Below the pieces are notes generated by a model. It ran no database searches. It was not told the DNA's origin and was given only the letters and a program-made list of their open reading frames with translations. Both the position numbers and the translations under genes were made by a program. Positions 28,508-36,263 of a stretch of 64,000 nt of DNA are shown in pieces. This stretch comes from Ruminococcus flavefaciens (GTDB lineage Bacteria; Bacteroidota; Bacteroidia; Bacteroidales; P3). How positions within the stretch are numbered: the stretch's first letter is position 1; the number at the start of each line of letters is the position of its first letter. The stretch covers positions 124,001-188,000 of the forward strand of contig JAMPAI010000004.1 in assembly GCA_023667315.1 (NCBI GenBank). Reading direction: 5' to 3'.

Positions 28508-29446
28508 TTATTCGTTTACGATACGGGTTCCGGCATCCGCCTTGCCTAGTTCGGAAGCCTGCGTGATCACGCATTCCTTGCCGCCGTGTTCCAGAAAGAA
28601 AATGGCCGCGCGCACCTTGGGCGCCATCGAGCCTTCGGCAAACTCACCGTCCGCCAGATATTGCTTGGCCTGCGCCACGGTGATCCTTTCCAGACGCTGT
28701 TCGTCGGGCTTGCGGAAACGGATATACACGTTCGACACGTCGGTGAGGATAAACAGGTTGTCGGCACCGATCTTGGCCGCCAGCAGGGCCGAGGCCAGAT
28801 CCTTGTCGATGACCGCCTCCACGCCTTTGTACATTCCGTTTTCCTCAATCACGGGAATGCCGCCGCCGCCCACGGTGATCACCACGTTGCCCTTGGCCAC
28901 GGCATCCTTCACGATGTTCACGTGATCGATGTCGATCGGGGTGGGCGAGGGAACCACCTTGCGCCAGCCGTTGCCCTTGGGGTCTTCCTTGAACTGGGCA
29001 CCGGTCTCGGCGGCGAAACGCTCGGCTTCCTCTTTCTTATAATACGGGCCTACCGGTTTGGTGGGCTTCTGGAAGGCCGGGTCGTTCTTGTCCACCTTAA
29101 CCTGGGTCAGCAAGGTCATGACCGACTTGTCGATGCCCGCCTCGCGCAAGCGGTTCTGCAGGCATATCTCGATCATGTATCCGATGGAGCCCTGGGTCTC
29201 GGCCACGCAGAAATCCATCGGCATGGCCGGCAGGCCGAATGTCTTGTTGCCCGCTTCGTGCTGCAACATCACGTTGCCCACCTGGGGGCCGTTTCCGTGT
29301 CCCACGCAGATCGTGTAGCCCTGTTTCATCAAGGCCACCAAGGCGCGGCAGGTTTCATCCACGTTTTGGGTCTGTTCGGCAAAAGTTCCTTTTTGCCCGC
29401 TGCGCAAGAGGGCGTTTCCGCCCAGGGCGACAACCGCAGTTTTCAT
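28508..29446 (-). CDS. arcC: carbamate kinase
   Basis: This 312-residue enzyme makes ATP from carbamoyl phosphate and ADP. Visible features are the ALGGNALL start, the GHGNGPQVG substrate loop, the VVPSPTPIDI segment, the GGGGIPVI glycine loop and the SMAPKVRAAI C-terminal motif. The length is standard. It lies 20 bases after the last rnf gene and 27 bases before arcB, so it could be read from the same message as rnf. That would place a substrate-level ATP step next to a respiratory ion pump. Confidence 0.93.
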   Translation of the reverse strand: MKTAVVALGGNALLRSGQKGTFAEQTQNVDETCRALVALMKQGYTICVGHGNGPQVGNVMLQHEAGNKTFGLPAMPMDFCVAETQGSIGYMIEICLQNRLREAGIDKSVMTLLTQVKVDKNDPAFQKPTKPVGPYYKKEEAERFAAETGAQFKEDPKGNGWRKVVPSPTPIDIDHVNIVKDAVAKGNVVITVGGGGIPVIEENGMYKGVEAVIDKDLASALLAAKIGADNLFILTDVSNVYIRFRKPDEQRLERITVAQAKQYLADGEFAEGSMAPKVRAAIFFLEHGGKECVITQASELGKADAGTRIVNE

Positions 29447-29466
29447 AGAAATCGACTGTTAAGTGT

Positions 29467-30039
29467 TTAGACCAAATTGGCGAATCCCATAAAGGCCAGG
29501 GCCAGGATGCCGGCGGTTACCAGCGTGATGGGGCTGCCTTTCATGCCCTTGGGAACGGAGGCCAGTTCCATCTGTTCGCGGATTCCGGCCATGATCACCA
29601 GAGCCAGGCCGAAGCCCACCGCGGTGGCGAAACCGTAGACCACGCTCTGGGCCAGGTTGAATTCTTTCTGAATTACCGAGATGGCAACCCCCAGCACGGC
29701 GCAGTTGGTCGTGATAAGGGGCAGGAAGATACCCAGAGCCGAGTAGAGCGAGGGGCTTACCTTCTTCAGGATGATTTCCACCATCTGCACCAGGGCGGCG
29801 ATCACCAGGATGTAGGCCAAGGTCTGCAGGAAGCCAAGGTCGAGGGGCACCAGCACGTATTGGTTAATCAAGAAGGTAACCAAGGTGGCGATGGTGATGA
29901 CGAACACCACGGCCGCACCCATCCCGACCGAAGAGGAAATCTTGCTCGACACGCCCAGGAACGGGCAGATGCCGAGGGTTTGCGCGAATACGATGTTGTT
30001 GACCAATATCGCGCTTATAATCAAAATGATATATTCCAT
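29467..30039 (-). CDS. rnfA: Rnf complex membrane subunit RnfA
   Basis: This 190-residue integral membrane protein has six helices, with the conserved start YIILIISAILVNN. RnfA and RnfE are homologous and form the membrane core that carries electrons and couples them to ion transport. The Rnf-specific LGICPFLGVS segment with its cysteine is present. It is the last gene of the rnfBCDGEA cluster and lies 25 bases after rnfE. Confidence 0.94.
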   Translation of the reverse strand: MEYIILIISAILVNNIVFAQTLGICPFLGVSSKISSSVGMGAAVVFVITIATLVTFLINQYVLVPLDLGFLQTLAYILVIAALVQMVEIILKKVSPSLYSALGIFLPLITTNCAVLGVAISVIQKEFNLAQSVVYGFATAVGFGLALVIMAGIREQMELASVPKGMKGSPITLVTAGILALAFMGFANLV

Positions 30040-30064
30040 GATAAGTGTTTTTACAGGTTAAGGC

Positions 30065-30664
30065 TTAGTTTTTCTTGCTCAATTGGCGAACCAAGGCCAC
30101 CAGGAAGCCCAATACGATGAACGCACCGGGGGCCAGCACAAAGGCGATGATGCCGTCTGAGCCACCGATAAAGCTGGTTCCGAAGAATTTGCCGGCGCCC
30201 AAGGCTTCACGCAAGATACCCAGCAGGGTAAGGGCCAGCGTAAAGCCCAAGCCCATGCCCACACCGTCTAAGAGCGAGGCGAAAACGCCGTTCTTGGAGG
30301 CGAAGGCTTCGGCACGTCCCAGCACGATGCAGTTCACCACAATCAAGGGAATGAACATACCCAGGCTTTCGGCCAGCGAGGGCACGAAACCCTGGATCAA
30401 CAGATCGACGATGGTAACGAAGGCGGCGATCACCACGATAAAGCACGGTATGCGCACCTTGTCGGGAATCAGCGACTTCAGGGAAGAGATGAGCATATTG
30501 GAGAGGAGAAGCACGAAGGTGGTGGCCAAGCCCATACCCAGGCCGTTGATGGCCGAGGAGGTGACCCCGAGGGTGGGGCACATACCCAACATCAGCACCA
30601 AGGCGGGGTTCTCTTTGATGATCCCCTTGCTGAAAACTTTCCAGTAATTGATATTCGAACTCAT
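30065..30664 (-). CDS. rnfE: Rnf complex membrane subunit RnfE
   Basis: This 199-residue membrane protein is homologous to RnfA, with six helices and the paired GMCPTLGVT cysteine segment. I start it at the ATG 30664 (SSNINYWKVF). The TTG nine bases upstream is in frame but less likely. The start is 12 bases after the rnfG stop. Length and sequence match Rnf/Nqr-type E subunits of anaerobes. Confidence 0.92.
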   Translation of the reverse strand: MSSNINYWKVFSKGIIKENPALVLMLGMCPTLGVTSSAINGLGMGLATTFVLLLSNMLISSLKSLIPDKVRIPCFIVVIAAFVTIVDLLIQGFVPSLAESLGMFIPLIVVNCIVLGRAEAFASKNGVFASLLDGVGMGLGFTLALTLLGILREALGAGKFFGTSFIGGSDGIIAFVLAPGAFIVLGFLVALVRQLSKKN

Positions 30665-30676
30665 TTTTTTCAAATT

Positions 30677-31315
30677 TTAAAGGTTGGTGGATTGGGTTTG
30701 CGTGGCACCGCTTTCGGCATCGGTTCCTTCAGGGGCGGGTTCCTGGGCTGCGGTAAGCTGCTCAAAAACCTTGAACGCGCGGTCGAGCGCGTCGCAATAG
30801 GCCCGCGAGGAAATGGTGGCGGCGGTAATGGCATCCACATCGCCCCCGTCTTTCTTTACGATAAAGCGGAACGAGGAAGGATGCTTGCCTTCGAACTGCG
30901 CGTAGAACGAGGATTCGGTCATTTTCGCGCCCAAGCCCGGGGTTTCGCCCTGTTTGAGCACCGACACCTTGTTGAGCGTGCCGTCGGGCAGGATGCCCGC
31001 CATCAGGTTGAATTCGCCGTTGAAGCCTTTTTTGGTATAGGTGCTTACAGCCACGCCCACGAGTTCTCCGCCCTGATAGGCCATGTAGTAATCCATGGCG
31101 CGGTCGGGTTCCCCTTGCAGGGCAAGTTTACCTTCTTCCAGGGTTTCGTAGGCGGGAAGCACTTCCTTGAGCGCGGCTTCCTTTTTCTGCTGCGCGGCGG
31201 CTTCGATCTTGTCTTTTGTAAGCGTATAGACCCCGCCCAGGCAGAGTCCGCAGACCCCGGCGATAAGCGCCAGGCTCAAAAGCATATTGGGTAAGGTGGA
31301 TTGTAATTTCTTCAT
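30677..31315 (-). CDS. rnfG: Rnf complex flavoprotein subunit RnfG
   Basis: This 212-residue protein has one N-terminal membrane helix and a periplasmic FMN-binding domain. The covalent flavin site is the DAITAATISS motif near residue 160; flavin is expected to attach to its second threonine. I start it at the ATG 31315 because the upstream in-frame start at 31360 lies inside rnfD. The alanine- and glutamate-rich tail of about 20 residues is variable in the family. Confidence 0.92.
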   Translation of the reverse strand: MKKLQSTLPNMLLSLALIAGVCGLCLGGVYTLTKDKIEAAAQQKKEAALKEVLPAYETLEEGKLALQGEPDRAMDYYMAYQGGELVGVAVSTYTKKGFNGEFNLMAGILPDGTLNKVSVLKQGETPGLGAKMTESSFYAQFEGKHPSSFRFIVKKDGGDVDAITAATISSRAYCDALDRAFKVFEQLTAAQEPAPEGTDAESGATQTQSTNL

Positions 31316-31322
31316 GGCTGTG

Positions 31323-32327
31323 TTATTTGGAGGTGGCGAAACGTTTGGGCGTGGAGCCACGGTTGATAAGGGGCACGAAAGCGTTCATGATCAGGATGGC
31401 AAACGAAACGCCTTCGGGATAGGCGCCGAAGGTACGGATAAGCACCGTGAGCACCCCGCATCCGATACCGAAGATGATCTTGCCCTTGGCCGTCATGGGA
31501 GAGGTGACCATATCGGTGCCCATGAACACGGCTCCCAGCATGATGCCGCCGGTAAGCAGGTGGAACACGGGATCCATGAACTTGTCGGGGGCGCACAGCC
31601 AAAGGATGCCGCTGAAGATGAAGGCACTGCCCAGGAAGGTTACCGGAATGTGCCACGAAATGATCTTGCGGCAGAGCATATAGATACCGCCGATCAGGAT
31701 GGCGATGGCCGAAATCTCACCCATGGAGCCGGCCATCTGTCCGAAGAACAAGTCGGAGTAGGCGGGCAGGGAACTCATTACGTCGCTCACGCTTTGTCCG
31801 GCAGCCAAACCTTCTTTGGCGATGCCCAGCGGGGTGGGGCCGGTTACGGCGTCGGCCAGGAATCCGCCCTTGCACAAGGCGTGGGGAAGTTTCCATGTGG
31901 TCATGGCGGCCGGGAACGAGATCAACAGGAACACACGGCCCACCAGCGCGGGGTTGAAGGGGTTCTGCCCCAGACCGCCGTACGCCCATTTGGCGATGCC
32001 AATGGCCACCAGCGAACCCACGATGGCCATCCACAAGGGAAGGCCGGCGGGCAGGTTCAAGGCCAGCAGGATACCGGTGATCATGGCCGAGCCGTCGCCC
32101 AGACAGCAGGGCCTCTTAAAGAAGAACCGGTTGATAAGGTATTCGAACACCAGGCAGCTGAGAACGGTAACCACCGTAAGCAGCAGGGCCTGCATGCCGA
32201 AGAAATAGACACTCACTAAAAAGGACGGGATCAGCGCGATTACCACGCCCCACATGATTTTGGTAACGGATTCGGGTCCGTGTACGTGCGGGGCTCCCGA
32301 TATTACCCATTTTGTATTTTCAGCCAT
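31323..32327 (-). CDS. rnfD: Rnf complex membrane subunit RnfD
   Basis: This 334-residue integral membrane protein has about nine or ten helices and is related to NqrB. The covalent FMN region is the DMVTSPMTAKGK segment late in the chain, where flavin is expected to attach to a threonine. It lies between rnfC and rnfG with short gaps. The length is normal. Confidence 0.92.
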   Translation of the reverse strand: MAENTKWVISGAPHVHGPESVTKIMWGVVIALIPSFLVSVYFFGMQALLLTVVTVLSCLVFEYLINRFFFKRPCCLGDGSAMITGILLALNLPAGLPLWMAIVGSLVAIGIAKWAYGGLGQNPFNPALVGRVFLLISFPAAMTTWKLPHALCKGGFLADAVTGPTPLGIAKEGLAAGQSVSDVMSSLPAYSDLFFGQMAGSMGEISAIAILIGGIYMLCRKIISWHIPVTFLGSAFIFSGILWLCAPDKFMDPVFHLLTGGIMLGAVFMGTDMVTSPMTAKGKIIFGIGCGVLTVLIRTFGAYPEGVSFAILIMNAFVPLINRGSTPKRFATSK

Positions 32328-32354
32328 ATCGCTAATTCTTAAATGGTTTCTGAA

Positions 32355-33686
32355 TTATTTTGCGTTTCTTGCACGAATTATCTTGCCCACCGTGGCCTTG
32401 CCGAGCTTGACGTTGTCGAGCAGGGAACGGTTGGAGGGGCAGGTAAACTGGCAGCATCCGCATTCGATGCAGTCCATGACCCGTGCCTTTTCGGTCTTGT
32501 CGAAATCCTTGGCGGCCGTGGAGGCGGCAATCAGGTAGGGTTCCAGACCCATGGGGCAGGCATCCACGCATTTGCCGCAGCGGATACAGGGATATACGTT
32601 GTTGCGATGCGCCTGCTTTTCGGGCAGCACCAGGATACCCGACATCCCCTTTACCGAGGTTGCTTCGGCACTCATGAGGGACTTGCCCATCATCGGGCCG
32701 CCGGAAATCACCTTGCCGGTGTCTTCGGGAACGCCGCCCACCGCTTCGAGGAAAGCCGATACGGGCGTGCCGAAACGGGCCAGAAAGTTGGTGGGTTCAG
32801 GAACCGAAGGGCCGGTAACGGTAACGGTGCGCTGTACAAGCGGCATATTCTTCTGCACGGCCTGGTACACGGCGTAGCAGGTGGCCACGTTATCGACCAC
32901 GCAACCCACGTTGATAGGCAGTTTGCCGGAGGGAACGGCACGGCCGGTCAAGGCCTTGATAAGCTGTTTTTCGGCGCCCTGCGGGTATTTCATCTTCAAG
33001 GCCTGAACGCTGATGCCGGGGAAAGACTTGGCTACCTCGGTCATGTGTTCGATGGCTTTGGGCTTGTTGGCCTCGATACCCACGATGGCCTGTTTTACGT
33101 CCAGGGCTTTCATCAGTATGCTGGCGCCGATCATGATTTCTTCGGCATGGTCGAGCATCAGGCGGTAGTCGCAGGTAAGGTAGGGTTCACATTCCACCCC
33201 GTTGAGCAACAGGAACTCGGCCTTGGCATCCTTGGGAGGCATCAGCTTTACATGGGTCGGGAAGCAGGCGCCGCCCATCCCCACGATCCCCATTTCCTTT
33301 ACCTTCTGGATAATGGCGGGGCCGTCCAGTTCGATTTCGCGCTTGATGTCGAGGCTGCGGTCGATGCTTTCCTCCCATTCATCGCCTTCCACATCGATAA
33401 AGATGGCCGGCTTGGGATAGTTGGAGGCATCGGGAATGTCGGCGATCTTGTTTACCGTTCCGCTGACGGGCGAGTGAACCACCGCGCCCAGAAAAGCGTC
33501 GTTCTGTGTCAGCACGGTACCCACCTTAACCTTGTCGCCTTTCTTGACGATGGGCTGGGAGGGTGCGCCCAGGTGCTGGCTTACCATCACGCAAACCTGT
33601 TTGGGAATCGGCAATTCCTTAACGGGGGCTTCCGTGTTCAGTTTGCTGTCGTGGGGGTGAACCCCGCCTATATTGAATGTTTTCAT
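32355..33686 (-). CDS. rnfC: Rnf complex NADH-binding subunit RnfC
   Basis: This 443-residue peripheral subunit carries the nucleotide/FMN fold and two 4Fe-4S clusters. Visible parts are the GGVHPHDSK start, the GMGGACFPTHVK segment of the 51-kDa-like flavin region, and two cluster motifs, CIRCGKCVDACP and CIECGCCQFTCP, in the last third. It connects the ferredoxin side to NAD. It starts 22 bases after rnfB. The sequence appears complete. Confidence 0.95.
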   Translation of the reverse strand: MKTFNIGGVHPHDSKLNTEAPVKELPIPKQVCVMVSQHLGAPSQPIVKKGDKVKVGTVLTQNDAFLGAVVHSPVSGTVNKIADIPDASNYPKPAIFIDVEGDEWEESIDRSLDIKREIELDGPAIIQKVKEMGIVGMGGACFPTHVKLMPPKDAKAEFLLLNGVECEPYLTCDYRLMLDHAEEIMIGASILMKALDVKQAIVGIEANKPKAIEHMTEVAKSFPGISVQALKMKYPQGAEKQLIKALTGRAVPSGKLPINVGCVVDNVATCYAVYQAVQKNMPLVQRTVTVTGPSVPEPTNFLARFGTPVSAFLEAVGGVPEDTGKVISGGPMMGKSLMSAEATSVKGMSGILVLPEKQAHRNNVYPCIRCGKCVDACPMGLEPYLIAASTAAKDFDKTEKARVMDCIECGCCQFTCPSNRSLLDNVKLGKATVGKIIRARNAK

Positions 33687-33708
33687 ATCGCTTCTGAAAC
33701 TTTCGTGA

Positions 33709-34566
33709 TTAAATGGTTTGGGCGGCCGGTTCGGCTTCCACCTTGACTTTCTTCTTGTCCAAGGGCATGATGGTCATCGCGTGGGTCGGGCAGGCATCCA
33801 CGCAGGCCTGGCAGGAAATGCACAGGGCGTCGTTCACATAGGCCAGATTGTTTTCCAGGGTGATAGCGTTCTGCGGGCAGGTCTTAACGCACTTGCCGCA
33901 GCCGATGCAGGATACCTTGCACACCTTGGCCGAATAAACGCCTTTCTGCTTGTTCATGCAGCCCACATACACCCGGCCTTCTTCGTCGCGGCGCTTGCGG
34001 ATCTCGATGATGCCGCGCGGACAGGCCTTGGCGCAGGCACCGCAGGCCGTACATTTTTCGGGGTCGGCTTCGGGCAAGCCTGTCTCGGGGTTGATATGCA
34101 GGGCGTCGAACGCGCACACGGCCGTACAATCGCCGAATCCAAGGCAGCCGAAAGGACATCCCCCCTCGGTCGGCATCACGCCGGCGGCGTAACTGCAACT
34201 CTGCAGGCCTTCGAAATGAGCCTTGGCCTCGGTATTGATTTTGCCGCCCTTGCAGCGTACAACGGCGATCATGGGATCTTTCTTTTCGGGAACGCGACCT
34301 AGAATTTCGGCGATGCGCGCCACATTCTCTTCGTTGCAGACCGGACAGCCCGTGTAGGCGGGGTCTTTAACGATCTGCACGGCCATGTCGCGGCAACCGG
34401 CCTTTCCGCAGGCACCGCAGTTGGCTCCCGGCAAGGCATCGGCCACCAAATCAATCCGGGGGTCTTCTTCTACTTTGAATTTTTGCGCCACGAAATACAG
34501 GATCAGTGCCAGCACTAAACCCAACGCGGCCAAAAGCCAAATGGAATTGATGATTGTCAAGTTCAC
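33709..34566 (-). CDS. rnfB: Rnf complex ferredoxin-like subunit RnfB
   Basis: This 285-residue protein takes electrons from ferredoxin. It has one N-terminal membrane anchor, a cysteine cluster region (CGACGKAGC) and several ferredoxin-type motifs: CTACGACAKACP, CIGCGKCVKTCP and CISCQACVDACP. The start codon is a GTG at 34566. It lies 11 bases after purN, so it is probably co-transcribed with the upstream kor-purN genes, and I see no promoter box of its own. Confidence 0.94.
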   Translation of the reverse strand: MNLTIINSIWLLAALGLVLALILYFVAQKFKVEEDPRIDLVADALPGANCGACGKAGCRDMAVQIVKDPAYTGCPVCNEENVARIAEILGRVPEKKDPMIAVVRCKGGKINTEAKAHFEGLQSCSYAAGVMPTEGGCPFGCLGFGDCTAVCAFDALHINPETGLPEADPEKCTACGACAKACPRGIIEIRKRRDEEGRVYVGCMNKQKGVYSAKVCKVSCIGCGKCVKTCPQNAITLENNLAYVNDALCISCQACVDACPTHAMTIMPLDKKKVKVEAEPAAQTI

Positions 34567-34577
34567 GGTAAATGAGT

Positions 34578-35186
34578 TTATAAGGTTTGTGTAATTGTTT
34601 GCGGATCTTTTCCGGAGAGCGTGTAGTCGAGCACTGCCGGAAAATAGGTTTGTTCCAGGAGGTGTATCTTCTGCGCCACCGCCTCGGCGTCATCGCCCGG
34701 CTCCACCTTGCAGTGCGCCTGAAAGAGGATACGGCCCCGGTCGTAGTCTTCGTTGACCACGTGCACGGTGATTCCGCTTTCTTTCTCGCCGGAGGCCACC
34801 ACCGCCTCATGTACGTGCATGCCGTACATACCCTTGCCGCCGAACTTGGGCAGCAGGGCGGGGTGGATGTTATAGATGCGTTCGGGATATTCCTTTATAA
34901 GGTAAGGCGGAACCAAGGCCAAGAAACCGGCCAGCACCAGGTGGGAAACGCCGTGTTCCCGCAACAGCGGAAGCATGAAGGCGGGATCGGCCAATTGCCT
35001 CTTGTTGATGACCGCCGCCGGTATGCCCAGCGTTTTGGCGCGTTCAAGCACGAAGGCTTTGGGGTTGTTGCACACCACCAACACCGGACGTATGCGGTCG
35101 TTTCCTTGGAAATACCCGCATATCCGCTGTACGTTCGTTCCGTTTCCGGAGGCGAAAAGCGCGATGTTAAGTTTTGTGTCGCCCAT
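34578..35186 (-). CDS. purN: phosphoribosylglycinamide formyltransferase
   Basis: This 202-residue enzyme transfers a formyl group from formyl-tetrahydrofolate to GAR in purine synthesis. The N-terminal ASGNGTN motif binds the nucleotide, and the NIHPALLPKFGGKGMYG segment with its His and the later SGITVHVVNEDYDRG complete the catalytic set. The length is normal. It is a purine gene lying between the ferredoxin-enzyme genes and the rnf cluster; a partly matching promoter-like sequence sits just upstream. purH lies elsewhere in the window. Confidence 0.93.
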   Translation of the reverse strand: MGDTKLNIALFASGNGTNVQRICGYFQGNDRIRPVLVVCNNPKAFVLERAKTLGIPAAVINKRQLADPAFMLPLLREHGVSHLVLAGFLALVPPYLIKEYPERIYNIHPALLPKFGGKGMYGMHVHEAVVASGEKESGITVHVVNEDYDRGRILFQAHCKVEPGDDAEAVAQKIHLLEQTYFPAVLDYTLSGKDPQTITQTL

Positions 35187-35216
35187 TGCTTAGCCAAATG
35201 GAAGCCTCGAAAATTT

Positions 35217-36245
35217 TTAGATTTCCCAGGTGTCGCCGCTGTTCAGAAGATCATCCATACATTTGATTTTGGATTCCTTCTGTGCCTTTTCGATCTGGTC
35301 TTCCATCAGCTGGTTGAAGGTGGGCGAAGGCGTGTCGCGGATAACGCCCATGGCCACCGGGAATTTGGGCAGCTGCATTTTGGCCAGCATCAGGTGGATG
35401 CCAGGGTCTTCAGCGTAGGCGTCGTGAACGAGCAGGTCTTTTTCGGTAATGCCGTCCTTGCCCAGTTCCACCACTTCCAGTTTGCCCTTGTTCAGGCGGA
35501 TACCCTTGTTGCGTTCCTTGCCGAAAATCATCGGCTTGCCGTGTTCGAGGATAAGCTGCGCGTCGTCGCGTACGTCTTTGCCGGTAATGGCGGCGTGCGC
35601 CTTGTCATTAAAGATAACGCAGTTGTCGAGCACCTCGATGACCGAGCAACCGTCGTGCTTGGCGGCTTCCAGCATCACGGAAGTCATGAGTTTCACGTTG
35701 TTGTCGGGCACGCGGGCAAAGAAAGAGCCTTGCGAGCCGATAACCAGTTCGCCGGGGTTGAACGGGTGTTCGATCGTACCCATGGGCGAGGTCTTGGTGA
35801 TGGCTCCCATGGGCGAGGTGGGCGAGTACTGCCCCTTGGTGAGGCCGTAGATCTGGTTGTTGAACAGAACGATGTTCACGTCCATGTTGCGGCGCACGAT
35901 ATGGATGAAGTGGTTGCCGCCGATGGCCAGCGAGTCGCCGTCACCGGTGCTGATCCATACGCTCAGGCCGGGATTGGCCAGCTTCACGCCGGCGGCGATG
36001 GCGTTGGCGCGGCCGTGGATGCCGTGCAGGCCGAAAGTGTTCATATAATAAGGAAAGCGCGAGGAACAGCCGATACCGGAAATGTTCACGAAGTTTTCCT
36101 TCTTATAGCCGATTTCGGGAAATACGTTTTCCATCGCGGCCAGGATGGAGTGCGAGCCGCAGCCCGGACACCACTTGACCATCTGGTCGCTGGCAAAATC
36201 CTGTTTGGTCAGCTTTTCTTTCGATTTTTCTATGGCGATTTTCAT
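35217..36245 (-). CDS. korB: 2-oxoglutarate:ferredoxin oxidoreductase beta subunit
   Basis: This 342-residue subunit binds thiamine diphosphate. It opens with MVKWCPGCGSHSI, whose cysteines hold a 4Fe-4S cluster, and has the thiamine motif STGDGDSLAIGGNHFIH ending with NIVLFNN. Together with KorA it oxidises 2-oxoglutarate to succinyl-CoA and reduces ferredoxin. It starts 18 bases after korA. It could act on other 2-oxoacids, but the sequence is of the KGOR beta type. Confidence 0.93.
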   Translation of the reverse strand: MKIAIEKSKEKLTKQDFASDQMVKWCPGCGSHSILAAMENVFPEIGYKKENFVNISGIGCSSRFPYYMNTFGLHGIHGRANAIAAGVKLANPGLSVWISTGDGDSLAIGGNHFIHIVRRNMDVNIVLFNNQIYGLTKGQYSPTSPMGAITKTSPMGTIEHPFNPGELVIGSQGSFFARVPDNNVKLMTSVMLEAAKHDGCSVIEVLDNCVIFNDKAHAAITGKDVRDDAQLILEHGKPMIFGKERNKGIRLNKGKLEVVELGKDGITEKDLLVHDAYAEDPGIHLMLAKMQLPKFPVAMGVIRDTPSPTFNQLMEDQIEKAQKESKIKCMDDLLNSGDTWEI

Positions 36246-36263
36246 GAGCTTTTCTTTTTAAGG

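Noticed and set aside
35187-35216. A separate promoter for purN
   Set aside because: The minus strand has TCCATTTG, which lacks the A of the TAnnTTTG box, and the gap to korB is only 30 bases. Not strong enough to list.
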